Shown one piece after another: positions 5,838 through 13,531 of a stretch of DNA of 13,531 nt. The stretch lies in assembly GCA_022600255.1 (NCBI GenBank), contig JAHZKU010000201.1:1-13531 (forward strand), written 5' to 3'. The notes under the pieces are model-generated. The model was given only the letters and a program-made list of their open reading frames with translations, was not told the origin of the DNA and did no database searches. The translations under genes and the position numbers were made by a program. The number at the start of each line of letters is the position of its first letter. Position 1 is the first letter of the stretch. Source of the stretch: Actinomycetes bacterium (lineage in GTDB: Bacteria; Actinomycetota; Actinomycetes; S36-B12; GCA-2699445).

Positions 5838-6875
5838 ATGCCGAGGATTCTTGCCGGGTGCCGATCTGTGGTCACCGGAGCGCTTGTCGGGGCAACTGCG
5901 GCCATTCTGGTGGTCCCACAACAGGCGGCGGTGGCCGCCGACCCAGTCTCCGACCAACCGGTCGCAGCGGCCGATCACCCGACTCCCGACGATGGCCGTG
6001 CTCGCCTCAAAGTCACTGTCACCGGAAAACGACTGGACCAACCCGCCCGCATCAAGGTTCGCGGCGTGAGTGGCCCCGCGCTGGGTTACCGGCGCACGCT
6101 GCGAGTCCGCGACAGCAAAGTGTTGCGACGGGCTCCACTGGGTGGTTATCGCTTGAAGGCCAAGGTCATTAAGGTCGACGGTGATCCGAAGGCTGACCCG
6201 GCTTTTCGAGACGACACGCGAACAGCTGCAGCCCAAGAGCCCGTGCAGCGCATTCGCTTGACCAGTGCTAGGGCGGTGCGCTTTCACTATCCAGCTCCTC
6301 CCAAGTTTCCGCGCAATTTCCGAGGTAAGGGGCGATACATCGTGCGCGATCTAGGCTTCAACGTGCCCTTCACGTGGAATGCCAAGGGCGGCGAGATCCA
6401 GATGATTGCGGGCGGCAAGAACCACCCGATTCACTTCACGAACGTCATCCAGGATCACGTGCTCTATACCAAGACCTACAAGTGGCCAGGGGTGGAGAAG
6501 GGCAGTTGCCTGGCGGCGGCCCCGTGGGATCGCGGCTTCTTCAACGATTGGTTCGCAACGGCCCGCTATGTAGGGCCAGTGACGCTGGAGGGAAAGCGGC
6601 CCCAGCGCGTGAATCATTTCCGCACCAGCGCGGTGATCCAGACGGGTATACCGCTGGAGGGCCAGCGTGAGGAGGATCCGCCCTACCCGGGGAACTTCAT
6701 CCGTGTGGCCATTGCCTCGGCGGACTTCTTCGTCGACCAATCCGATTCGCGGGTATTCCGCAACGTCCAACACTTTGGATATCAGAATCTGCTGGACCCA
6801 GTCCTAGATGAGTGGATTCAGATGAAGACATTTTCGCTCAAGCCGGGAAAGGTCAAGGCGCCCTCGGACTGCTGA
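5838..6875 (+). CDS. Secreted protein of unknown function
   Basis: 345 residues from an ATG preceded by AGGGAG (5828-5833, 4 bases away). Residues 1-34 look like a Sec signal peptide: basic start with Arg3 and Arg9, hydrophobic core about 10-26, and an AVAA end before Asp35, a plausible signal peptidase I site. There is no lipobox. The mature part begins with a short Pro/Asp-rich stretch (35-53), then a Lys/Arg-rich beta-type region (56-150; LKVTVTGKRL, IKVRG, GGYRLKAKVIKVDGD) that resembles a carrier-type beta-sandwich. A mixed domain with many aromatic residues follows (165-335; GRYIVRDLGFNVPFTW, HPIHFTNVIQDHVLYTKTY). The mature protein has only two cysteines (224 and the terminal 345), a possible disulfide. 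I do not recognise the family. Codon use and secretion signal argue it is real. Confidence 0.8.
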   Translation: MPRILAGCRSVVTGALVGATAAILVVPQQAAVAADPVSDQPVAAADHPTPDDGRARLKVTVTGKRLDQPARIKVRGVSGPALGYRRTLRVRDSKVLRRAPLGGYRLKAKVIKVDGDPKADPAFRDDTRTAAAQEPVQRIRLTSARAVRFHYPAPPKFPRNFRGKGRYIVRDLGFNVPFTWNAKGGEIQMIAGGKNHPIHFTNVIQDHVLYTKTYKWPGVEKGSCLAAAPWDRGFFNDWFATARYVGPVTLEGKRPQRVNHFRTSAVIQTGIPLEGQREEDPPYPGNFIRVAIASADFFVDQSDSRVFRNVQHFGYQNLLDPVLDEWIQMKTFSLKPGKVKAPSDC

Positions 6876-6885
6876 TTGCTTCGCG

Positions 6886-6907
6886 GGGCTTTCGATGAGA
6901 AAGGCCC
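6886..6907 (+). terminator. Possible terminator after the secreted-protein gene
   Basis: GGGC-TTTC and GAAA-G-GCCC form an 8-bp stem with one bulged G around a GATGA loop, starting 11 bases after the stop codon. No T-run follows, so function as an intrinsic terminator is uncertain. Confidence 0.4.
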
Positions 6908-7280
6908 AACGTCTCCCGTCGCCTGGTCCGTCCAGGCCGCCAAGCCAGCTAGCAAACTCAAGTGGCCGTCGCGCACCTGTGGAAAGGATTGCCCCGCACG
7001 TATTGGGACTATCGGACGGCTTTGTGGCGTTACAGGTATCGATGAGCTTGCGGGCATGGTGGGCTGGCGTGATCGCGAGCCGGTGACTTGGTCCAACGAG
7101 CAATCCGGTGACATCGTGGTGAAGTCTGCGCTGATCCATCGTCAAAGCGGCTGGCGCGGGGCGCCAAGGTCTGGGTACAGAGAATTTGGTGAATCGCTGG
7201 GCGTCGGCACAAGCCTCGGGCTGGCCCGCTGCTGCTGGACCGCAGGCGGCTGACAGGCACATAGACGGGAAGGATGCGGC
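6908..7280 (+). other. Long gap without a supported gene
   Basis: About 370 bases before the ABC permease. A 125-codon frame (TTG start at 6876, ending 7253) and minus-strand frames cross it, but none has a ribosome binding site, family motif or convincing codon pattern; the plus frame uses rare AGA, AGG, ACA and GGA codons. No Walker A, Walker B or LSGGQ signature is present in any frame, so it is not a recognisable remnant of the missing ABC ATPase. The far end carries GGGAAGGA (7267-7274), the ribosome binding site of the permease gene, and presumably its promoter, which I could not place. Confidence 0.5.
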
Positions 7281-9815
7281 ATGCTTCGGGCGACACTGCG
7301 CACTGCTGCGGCGCACAAGGGTCGTCTGATCCTGTCCACGATCGGCATCGTACTCGGGGTCGCCTTCGTCACTGGCTCATTCATCTTGACCAATGCCTTG
7401 GATCGCACCTTCACGTCCATCATCGAAGGTGCAGCGCAAGACGTGCGCGTGACTCCGGTATCAGCTGTGGATGGCGGCTCCCGCGGTCCGGTGAGCAGGC
7501 TAACCCTGCCCGACGAACTGGTGGGGCAGATCAACAGTCTGCCCGGTGTCTCGGCCGCGGCTGGGTCGATCAATCAGAACGGCGCCTTTTTGGTCGACGC
7601 ACAAGGTGATCTCGTCGGTGCGGCGGGTCCGCCGGCGCTCGGGATCAACTGGCAACCGAATCCTGAATTAAGCCAAACTCGGATCGTGCAGGGCCGTCCG
7701 CCCGAGCAGAACGATGAGGTAGCCGTGGACGAGCCAACCTTCGATAACTTGGGAATCGGGGTCGGTGAACTGCTTACGGTGATCACCCCTGACGGTCCAG
7801 TGGAAACGACGCTGGTGGGGGTCTTCCGATTTGGGGAAACCGGTGGACTCGCCGGTGTCACTCTAACCGCATTTTCGGCGTCGCAAGCCCAAGAGTTATT
7901 TGCCGAGCCTGGGCGCTGGAACACGATCGACGTAGCCGTCGCTCCCGGGTTTACAGACGCGCAGGTGGCCGATGAAATCCAAACCCTAACTGACGGATCT
8001 GTCTCGATCGAGACCCGCGCTGAACAAGTGCAGGTGCAGAGCGCGGCTCTGCAGGAAGGCTTGGCCTTCGTTACCTATGTCATTGTCGGCTTCGCGGCGG
8101 TCTCCTTGCTTGTGGCCGCGTTTCTGATCTACAACACCTTCGCCATGCTGGTCACGCAGCGCGGTCGAGAACTTGCCTTGTTGCGGGCGGTGGGAGCCAC
8201 CCGAGGCCAGATCTTGCGCAGCATCTTGTTGGAGGCCGCAGTCGTCGGAACCCTAGCCGCTGTGATAGGGGTCGGGTTCGGGCTGCTTCTAGCCAACGGG
8301 TTGGCCGCGCTGTTCGGGACATTCGGATTGAACCTGACGTCTGGGATTGACCTCACGACTGAATCTGTCCTGCTCGCAGCTTTGGTGGGTATCGGAGTCA
8401 CGTTGTTGGCCGCGTTGATCCCTGCGTATCGCGGCGGACGCACGTTGCCGGTGTCGGCGATCCGCGATAACGTCGCCGACCGCAGTCGGTTGAGTCGCAC
8501 CCGCATCGTGGCTGCTTTCTTGGTACTGGGTCTGGCGGTGTTCCTGATCAATCGCGGGCTGGGGATTGCCGATGAAGCGGCGCGCATTCAGCAAACCGCG
8601 ATCGGCCTAGTTGTCGTTGTGGTGGCAGTGATTTTGCTCGCTCCCGCGCTGGGGGTGGGTTTGATTGCATTGGCGACCCCGCTACTGCAGGGCGGGAGCA
8701 ATGCGACCGGGCGGTTGGCCGCCAGAAATGCCGCGCGGTCACCGGGACGTTTGGCCACGACCGCAAGTGCGCTGACGATTGGGGTGGCCTTGGTGGTCGC
8801 GGCCACCGTGGTGACGTCCAGTGCGCGCGCGTCGCTAGAACAGTTGGTGGATGACACTTTTGGGGCGGAGTATGTGGTGGCGTCCATCACGGGTCGTGGG
8901 TTTGACCCGACCTTGGCGCAGAGCTTGCGGGCTGTTCCCGGGGTGGAGTATGCGGTCAGTGTTTCGGGCGGCCGCGTGTTGATCGATGGCGAGCAAGAGC
9001 GGGCTGTGGCCGTTGGTGGTGGCCCGCTGGATGCGATCTACGCTGTCGAACCAGCCTCAGGCTCATTCTCGGAGTTGGGAGAACGCGACTTCGTCATCGA
9101 CCAAGAGTCCGCTGACGCTGCGGGCTGGCAGGTGGGCGACAAGTTGCCAATCACCTACCCGGACGGGTCAGAGGGGAACTACCGATTGGTCGGCACCTAC
9201 GTGGGCAGTGAACTGCTCAACGGGGCAATTCTGAACCTGACGGACTTCCGCGCGAACGGGGGTGAATCCACGGACAGAACTGTCTTCATCGCCGCAGAAC
9301 CCGGTGTCGAATCGGGCGCCCTGATCCCCGCGCTGGAGCTTCTGATTGCCGAAGACCCGTTCCTGGAGGTGTTGGATCAAACTGCCATCAAGGACCAGAA
9401 CGGCGAGCAACTCAACCAGGTGCTGCTCATTATCTACTCACTGTTAGGGCTTTCGGTTGTCATCGCGGCGCTGGGGGTGTTGAACACGCTGGTGTTGGCG
9501 GTCCTAGAACGCACCCGGGAGATTGGGCTATTGCGTGCGGTCGGTGCAACGCAGCGGCAGATTCGACGAATGATTCGACTCGAGGCGATCATTGTGTCGA
9601 TTCTGGGGGTGGCCCTAGGGATCATGGTTGGGTTGGTTGGGGGAGTGGTCCTGCAGCGGGCCTTGACCCAAACCGGTGTTGCTGAGTTGGTCATACCGAC
9701 CGGCACCGTTATCGCGGTTCTGGTCGGAGCTTTCGTGATCGGGATTGTGGCGGCTGTTTTGCCGGCCAGACGCGCAAGCCGGCTGAACATGCTGCGCGCT
9801 ATCGCGACTGACTGA
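7281..9815 (+). CDS. ABC transporter permease, FtsX/MacB type, duplicated
   Basis: 844-residue membrane protein, the permease part of a type VII (mechanotransmission) ABC system that moves lipids, peptides or lipoproteins or works across the envelope. Residues 15-37 form the first helix, followed by an extracellular MacB-type periplasmic core domain (about 40-255), an FtsX three-helix block (about 262-385), two further helices (about 408-424 and 438-465), a helix near 490-512, a second core domain (515-710) and a second FtsX block (about 715-835). The two halves share the cytoplasmic coupling segment RGRELALLRAVGATRGQI (294-311) and TREIGLLRAVGATQRQI (745-761), which in this family contacts the ATPase. 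GGGAAGGA stands 6 bases before the ATG. Genes of this class normally sit next to a MacB/LolD-like ATPase gene; none is in the window. Substrate unknown. Confidence 0.93.
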   Translation: MLRATLRTAAAHKGRLILSTIGIVLGVAFVTGSFILTNALDRTFTSIIEGAAQDVRVTPVSAVDGGSRGPVSRLTLPDELVGQINSLPGVSAAAGSINQNGAFLVDAQGDLVGAAGPPALGINWQPNPELSQTRIVQGRPPEQNDEVAVDEPTFDNLGIGVGELLTVITPDGPVETTLVGVFRFGETGGLAGVTLTAFSASQAQELFAEPGRWNTIDVAVAPGFTDAQVADEIQTLTDGSVSIETRAEQVQVQSAALQEGLAFVTYVIVGFAAVSLLVAAFLIYNTFAMLVTQRGRELALLRAVGATRGQILRSILLEAAVVGTLAAVIGVGFGLLLANGLAALFGTFGLNLTSGIDLTTESVLLAALVGIGVTLLAALIPAYRGGRTLPVSAIRDNVADRSRLSRTRIVAAFLVLGLAVFLINRGLGIADEAARIQQTAIGLVVVVVAVILLAPALGVGLIALATPLLQGGSNATGRLAARNAARSPGRLATTASALTIGVALVVAATVVTSSARASLEQLVDDTFGAEYVVASITGRGFDPTLAQSLRAVPGVEYAVSVSGGRVLIDGEQERAVAVGGGPLDAIYAVEPASGSFSELGERDFVIDQESADAAGWQVGDKLPITYPDGSEGNYRLVGTYVGSELLNGAILNLTDFRANGGESTDRTVFIAAEPGVESGALIPALELLIAEDPFLEVLDQTAIKDQNGEQLNQVLLIIYSLLGLSVVIAALGVLNTLVLAVLERTREIGLLRAVGATQRQIRRMIRLEAIIVSILGVALGIMVGLVGGVVLQRALTQTGVAELVIPTGTVIAVLVGAFVIGIVAAVLPARRASRLNMLRAIATD

Positions 9816-9851
9816 TCGGCCTCATCGCGACGACCAGCCGACCCCGAGGAT

Positions 9852-11045
9852 TCAGTTCTCCCAGAAGCCGCCGTATTGGGCGTCTTCCGGGGTTTTCGGA
9901 TCGGGTTCGGGTTTGGCGGCTTCGCGGGGCGGCGTTCCCTCAGTGAGCACCAGCGCCATGAGCGCTGTGGTGATGGGGACAGCGGCAATGATGCCCATGC
10001 TGCCGACCAAACCTCGCACCACCTCTTGCGCCAAAATCTCGCTGTTCAGCGCCTGTAGAAGTGGGGCTTCGGCCAGCGAAAGCAGCAGGAACAGCGGCAG
10101 CGCCGCACCCACGTAGGCCAGCACCAGGGTATTGACGGTGGCGGCTACATGGTCGCGGCCCACGCGCATCCCAGAAGTGAACAGCGTGCGCCAGCCCGCC
10201 GACGGGTCGGCCGTCTTGACCTCATTCACCGCAGCGGCTTGCGTGACCGTCACATCATCGAGCACACCCAGTGCGCCGATCACCAGCCCGGCCAGGAATA
10301 AGCCGCGCAGGTCGATCTCGAAACCTTGCAGTTCCAAGAAGAAGGCGTCCTCGCTACCCAACCCTGTCAAGGATGTGACGCCACTGAAGATCGTGCCTAG
10401 GCCCAGCGTGATCAGCAGGGCGATGACTGTACCAATCAGAGCCACGCCAGTCCTGATCGAGACTCCGTGGGCGAAACCCATCGAGACGAACGCAATTCCG
10501 GCCGCTCCCGCAGCAGCGACGGCTACCGGATTAGAGCCCTCCAACAGGGCTGGGAGTACGAACCACACCAGCAGGACCAACGAGGATCCTAGGCCCGCCA
10601 ATGCCGCCACACCTTTCCAGCGGGCGAAGGCGATGACGGCCGCCGCGAACACAATGCCGAGCCAAATCAGTCCGCCGTCTCGTCGGATGTCTGAGTAGCC
10701 GTATTCGCCGGGTGCAGATTCGGTAAGCCAAACCTCCGTCCCTACCGATAGCGGCACCGAATTGGCCGCGACGAGTGTGTCGGTGTTGAACTCAAGACCC
10801 TCGTCTTCCCCCTCAACGACCCGGATCGTGAGGCGGGCGCAGTCTGGCGATGGATCGGCGCAGGGATTGTTGGCCACAACTTCCCCTGCTACGAGCGGTC
10901 CGACCTGCGATGAGGATTCGGTGTCGCCCGGCCAGAGGGCGACCAAGGCTGCGATGGTGAGCACGCCGAGCAGGCCGACTGCGACCTGGACTGATCGACG
11001 GACTTTGGTAGAGACTTCCACCGGGGCATGATCGTGTGCACCCAT
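9852..11045 (-). CDS. YibE/F family multi-pass membrane protein
   Basis: 397 residues on the minus strand, converging with the ABC permease 36 bases away. After a cytoplasmic N-terminus, helix 1 lies at about 19-38. A soluble beta-rich segment follows (45-118; AGEVVANN, TIRVVEGEDEG, GTEVWLTES). About seven more helices follow between 125 and 370. The segment IDLRGLFLAGLVIGALGVLDDV (245-266) continuing to TVTQAA, then GRDHVAATVNTLVLAYVGAALPL (296-318), is the most conserved feature of YibE/F proteins. The biochemical role of the family is not established; transport has been suggested. I start at ATG 11045 because AGGAGG (11057-11052) stands 6 bases before it; the in-frame ATG 13 codons upstream (11084) lacks a site and would include the ribosome binding site in coding sequence. 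The tail is Pro/Glu-rich. Confidence 0.9.
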   Translation of the reverse strand: MGAHDHAPVEVSTKVRRSVQVAVGLLGVLTIAALVALWPGDTESSSQVGPLVAGEVVANNPCADPSPDCARLTIRVVEGEDEGLEFNTDTLVAANSVPLSVGTEVWLTESAPGEYGYSDIRRDGGLIWLGIVFAAAVIAFARWKGVAALAGLGSSLVLLVWFVLPALLEGSNPVAVAAAGAAGIAFVSMGFAHGVSIRTGVALIGTVIALLITLGLGTIFSGVTSLTGLGSEDAFFLELQGFEIDLRGLFLAGLVIGALGVLDDVTVTQAAAVNEVKTADPSAGWRTLFTSGMRVGRDHVAATVNTLVLAYVGAALPLFLLLSLAEAPLLQALNSEILAQEVVRGLVGSMGIIAAVPITTALMALVLTEGTPPREAAKPEPDPKTPEDAQYGGFWEN

Positions 11046-11142
11046 CTCGGGCCTCCTCTGGGACGTGCTGCTCGGCGGCGCCATCGTGCTCGTCGGGTTC
11101 CGGCTGGATCCCGGTCCTGAATCTACCGAATCGAATGCTGTA

Positions 11143-11187
11143 CACCCACCAACCTCCCGGTGTGGTGCTTCCCGTACTGAGTGGGTG
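11143..11187. repeat. Inverted repeat in the divergent intergenic region
   Basis: CACCCAC (11143-11149) and GTGGGTG (11181-11187) are a perfect 7-base inverted repeat about 31 bases apart, next to the palindrome GGGGCCCC (11188-11195). They lie between the divergent YibE/F and small membrane-protein genes (11046-11330), which otherwise holds no gene I can support. An operator or simply GC-rich chance are both possible. Confidence 0.3.
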
Positions 11188-11330
11188 GGGGCCCCGGGCC
11201 ACTGAGAACCGGCGGCAGTGCGTAACAGTTCTCAAATCCTCCGGCGCGCCTAATCAGAATGCAGCGCGCTTCCCGGGAGCATTACCAAGCGGCAACAGCA
11301 AGATCGAGATCTCACAGGTGGGGAGCGGCC

Positions 11331-11906
11331 ATGGCGACCACAACGCGCACAACCGTAGAAGCGCGGCGCTTGCCCTACCCGGTTTCCGCTGGCATCCCGA
11401 CGATTCTGGGCCTGGTATGTCTCGCGGGCGGGGTGCTGCTGGCGCTGAATACGGCGCAGCGCTTTCTGGTGTTCGGGGCAGATGCTCCCTACGTAAAGAG
11501 CATGTTGGCGCTTGACGCTCCGGTGACCAGCGAGGTTGGCCAGGCGTTTGGGCCAGCCAGCGGCAGTGTCGACAACGCGTTGTTCGTCGGAGCGCTGCTC
11601 AGCAGTGGCGTCGCAGCGATGCTCCTATTGGTCGCTTGTGGTTTTTGGTGGAGTTCGGCACGGACCCGGCACCCTGAGGCGTCTCGCCGGGTGGCCGCCG
11701 TGGGGCTCTGGATGGCCTTGGCGCTGGCCGTGGTTGGGTTCCTGCCAGTACAGGGTGCCTGGCAGGATGCCGGGTTGGGCGGGGCTGGTCCCACCTGGCA
11801 TGCGTCGGGCCTGCAACTTGTCGCCGTTGCACTGGTGGGTTTGCTTCTGCTGCAGATTTCCGCCCCGCAGTGGCGCGGTGCACTCCGACGTGCCTTCCGC
11901 GACTAG
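11331..11906 (+). CDS. Small four-helix membrane protein, function unknown
   Basis: 191 residues with four likely membrane helices at about 19-39, 84-106, 121-140 and 159-177, short basic cytoplasmic ends and an extracytoplasmic loop (about 42-82) between helices 1 and 2. A Trp-rich segment follows helix 2 (GFWWSS) and a Gly-rich one precedes helix 4 (GLGGAGPTW). I do not recognise the family and see no enzymatic motif. ATG 11331 is chosen because GGGGAG (11320-11325) stands 5 bases before it; the in-frame ATG 24 codons upstream has no site. It is divergent from the YibE/F gene and sits 149 bases before the acyl-CoA dehydrogenase, which seems to have its own promoter. Confidence 0.75.
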   Translation: MATTTRTTVEARRLPYPVSAGIPTILGLVCLAGGVLLALNTAQRFLVFGADAPYVKSMLALDAPVTSEVGQAFGPASGSVDNALFVGALLSSGVAAMLLLVACGFWWSSARTRHPEASRRVAAVGLWMALALAVVGFLPVQGAWQDAGLGGAGPTWHASGLQLVAVALVGLLLLQISAPQWRGALRRAFRD

Positions 11907-12010
11907 CAAGGCCCTAGCCGTCGACCGCGAGTGCCTTAATCCCCGCGAACGCCGCCCCAGTAAGCTTGTGCTGAGCAGGAAGTCGATTTCTCGCCTGGCG
12001 ACTTTCCGGC

Positions 12011-12016
12011 GATAAT
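12011..12016 (+). promoter_or_regulatory. Candidate -10 element of the acyl-CoA dehydrogenase gene
   Basis: GATAAT matches five of six positions of the -10 consensus and lies 39 bases before the start codon, giving a leader of about 33 bases. A poor -35 (TTTCTC near 11987) is 18 bases upstream. The rest of 11907-12010 shows nothing I recognise. Confidence 0.45.
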
Positions 12017-12055
12017 GGCAATCAGTAGTCGTGAAAATACGGTGTGGAGGCAAGC

Positions 12056-13261
12056 ATGGCCCGGTTAGCGCAGACCGAAGATCTCACAGAGATTCAGACA
12101 GATATCTTGGCGGCGGTTCATGATTTCGTGGAGAAGGAGATTATCCCCAACGCCAACGCGCTTGAGCATGCCGATGAGTATCCGACCGACATCGTGGAAG
12201 GTCTGAAGGAGCTTGGCGTCTTCGGCCTGATGATTCCCGAAGAGTACGGCGGTTTGGGCGAGTCATTGTTGTCCTACGCATTGGTCGTGGAGGAAATCGC
12301 CCGCGGTTGGATGCCCGTGTCCGGGGTCATCAACACGCATTTCATCGTGGCCTACATGATCATGCAACACGGGACCCAGGAGCAGAAGGACTACTACCTG
12401 CCCAGGATGGCGACCGGCGAGGTACGCGGGGCGTTTTCCATGTCTGAGCCGGGATGCGGATCGGACGTTTCGGCCATCACCTCCAAGGCGGTGAAGGACG
12501 GCGACGACTACGTCCTCAACGGTCAGAAAATGTGGCTGACGAACGGTGGATCATCAACGCTCGTTGCGGTCCTGATGCGCACCGATGAAGGGGTCGACCC
12601 CGATGCCAGCGTCTACAAGAAGATGACCACATTCTTGATCGAAAAGGAGCCTGGATTCGGTGAGGTGAGCCCTGGCCTGACGATCCCAGGCAAGATCGAA
12701 AAGATGGGCTATAAGGGCGTGGACACCACCGAACTGGTGATGGAAGACCTGCGCTTGGGCCCAGACACGGTCCTTGGTGGCGAAACCGGCAAGGGTTTCT
12801 ATCAGATGATGGACGGTGTTGAGGTGGGTCGGGTCAACGTTGCGGCTCGGGCCTGCGGTGTGGCGATCCGAGCGTTCGAGCTTGGCGTGGATTACTCCCA
12901 GCAGCGGGAGACCTTCGGTGTGAAGATCGCCAAGCACCAAGCGGTCTTGTTCCGACTCGCCGACATGGCCACCAAAGTGGAAGCCGCCCACCGGATGATG
13001 GTGATGGCCGCACGGAAGAAGGACTCGGGCGAACGCAACGACCTCGAGGCCGGTATGGCTAAGTACTTGGCTAGCGAGTACTGCAAAGAGGTCGTGGAGG
13101 ATTCGTTCCGCATCCACGGTGGTTATGGCTACTCCAAGGAGTACGAGATCGAGCGGCTGTACCGCGAAGCCCCGATGCTGTTGATCGGCGAAGGTACGGC
13201 CGATATTCAGCGCATGATCATTGGTCGCCGCCTGCTCGAGGAATACAAGCTGCGGCTTTAG
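12056..13261 (+). CDS. Acyl-CoA dehydrogenase (FAD-dependent)
   Basis: Cytoplasmic flavoenzyme of 401 residues, the usual length, that introduces the alpha-beta double bond into an acyl-CoA and passes electrons to ETF. The N-terminal helical domain (1-120) is followed by the beta domain with FSMSEPGCGSD (127-137), the first family signature. The C-terminal helical domain has RETFGVKIAKHQAVLFRLADM (284-304), which binds FAD, and HGGYGYSKEYEIERLYREA (354-372). LLIGEGTADIQR (375-386) contains Glu379, the position of the catalytic base of medium- and short-chain enzymes. Chain-length or branched-chain preference cannot be decided by eye. ATG 12056 is preceded by GGAGG (12046-12050, 5 bases away); the GTG at 12044 would swallow that site. 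No ETF or other beta-oxidation gene is adjacent. Confidence 0.95.
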   Translation: MARLAQTEDLTEIQTDILAAVHDFVEKEIIPNANALEHADEYPTDIVEGLKELGVFGLMIPEEYGGLGESLLSYALVVEEIARGWMPVSGVINTHFIVAYMIMQHGTQEQKDYYLPRMATGEVRGAFSMSEPGCGSDVSAITSKAVKDGDDYVLNGQKMWLTNGGSSTLVAVLMRTDEGVDPDASVYKKMTTFLIEKEPGFGEVSPGLTIPGKIEKMGYKGVDTTELVMEDLRLGPDTVLGGETGKGFYQMMDGVEVGRVNVAARACGVAIRAFELGVDYSQQRETFGVKIAKHQAVLFRLADMATKVEAAHRMMVMAARKKDSGERNDLEAGMAKYLASEYCKEVVEDSFRIHGGYGYSKEYEIERLYREAPMLLIGEGTADIQRMIIGRRLLEEYKLRL

Positions 13262-13287
13262 GATCGCCCAACGGCTACGGTGGAAGT

Positions 13288-13531
13288 ATGGCCAGAACGC
13301 GACTTGCCCCCAACGACATCACCAAGCGTCCCGTGCTGCAGTCATTCGACGCGTACGAAGATGCCCAGAAACTGGTCGATCGGCTCAGCGATGCGCGGTT
13401 CCCGGTTGAGCACGTGGCGATCGTGGGCGTGGATTTGCGAATGGTCGAGGCTGTCTTGGGTCGGATGTCGTGGGCCAGAGCTGCCCTGGGCGGTTTGGCA
13501 ACCTTCGCTTGGCTCGGTGCTTTTATCGGGT
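13288..13531 (+). CDS. General stress protein, YflT-like domain, 5' part
   Basis: Only the first 81 codons are inside the window. The ATG at 13288 follows GGTGGAAG closely and lies 26 bases after the acyl-CoA dehydrogenase stop, so it may be co-transcribed with it. The segment VLQSFDAYEDAQKLVDRLSDARFP then VEHVAIVGVDLRMVEAVLGR is the N-terminal general stress protein (YflT/17M-like) domain common in actinobacteria. It is followed by an Ala/Gly-rich start of a membrane helix (AALGGLATFAWLGAFIG), the usual continuation in those proteins. Its biochemical role is unknown; relatives are stress-induced. The rest lies beyond the right edge. Confidence 0.85.
   Translation, partial: MARTRLAPNDITKRPVLQSFDAYEDAQKLVDRLSDARFPVEHVAIVGVDLRMVEAVLGRMSWARAALGGLATFAWLGAFIG

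Noticed and set aside
5672..6172. Frame running from the -1 part of the NmrA-like gene into the secreted-protein gene
   Set aside because: The track-like long frame is a mix: only the 5724-5825 part carries family signal, and beyond it the sequence is a shadow of the signal-peptide gene.
6876..7253. 125-codon frame after the secreted-protein gene
   Set aside because: TTG start directly after a stop, no ribosome binding site, rare codons, no recognisable motif.
12044..12058. GTG 12044 as start of the acyl-CoA dehydrogenase
   Set aside because: It lies across the GGAGG site that is well placed for ATG 12056.
1..13531. CRISPR arrays, insertion sequences, tRNA genes
   Set aside because: No regularly spaced repeats, transposase motifs, terminal inverted repeats or cloverleaf other than the tRNA-like part of tmRNA were seen by eye on either strand.

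Overview
The window looks like a chromosomal segment of a moderately GC-rich actinobacterium. The grounds are G/C-ending codons, GTG starts including a probable leaderless one, a tandem pair of WYL regulators of the PafB/PafC type, and a tmRNA (ssrA) whose tag ends in FALAA. I cannot name a genus. There is no transposase, integrase, CRISPR array, rRNA or ordinary tRNA, and no strong sign of a mobile island.

Layout. 1-650 is the 3' part of a family 1 glycosyltransferase (+). 917-1288 is a complete tmRNA gene on the minus strand, with a terminator-like hairpin downstream and a candidate promoter upstream. 1462-1797 is a small TfoX N-terminal domain protein. 1816-3522 (minus) is a 14-helix DHA2-type drug efflux permease. 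Divergent from it, 3590-5483 is a two-gene operon of WYL-domain regulators overlapping by 8 bases. 5533-5825 is an NmrA-like NAD(P)-binding gene broken by a frameshift and cut short. 5838-6875 is a secreted protein of unknown function. 6908-7280 holds no gene I can support. 7281-9815 is a large FtsX/MacB-type ABC permease with no ATPase gene beside it. 9852-11045 (minus) is a YibE/F membrane protein. 11331-11906 is a small four-helix membrane protein. 12056-13261 is an acyl-CoA dehydrogenase. 13288 to the end is the start of a YflT-type general stress protein.

How the genes work together. Most are independent housekeeping or accessory genes rather than one pathway. The clearest unit is the WYL pair, which probably acts as a heterodimeric or two-part transcription factor. 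It shares a 67-base divergent region with the efflux pump and so is a candidate regulator of it. It lacks the pafA and tatA/tatC neighbours usual for pafBC.

The most informative oddities are the clean frameshift in the NmrA-like gene, whose reading continues convincingly in the -1 frame; the orphan ABC permease preceded by about 400 bases without a gene; and the unrecognised secreted protein whose start abuts the NmrA remnant. I did not find a convincing new multi-gene system.
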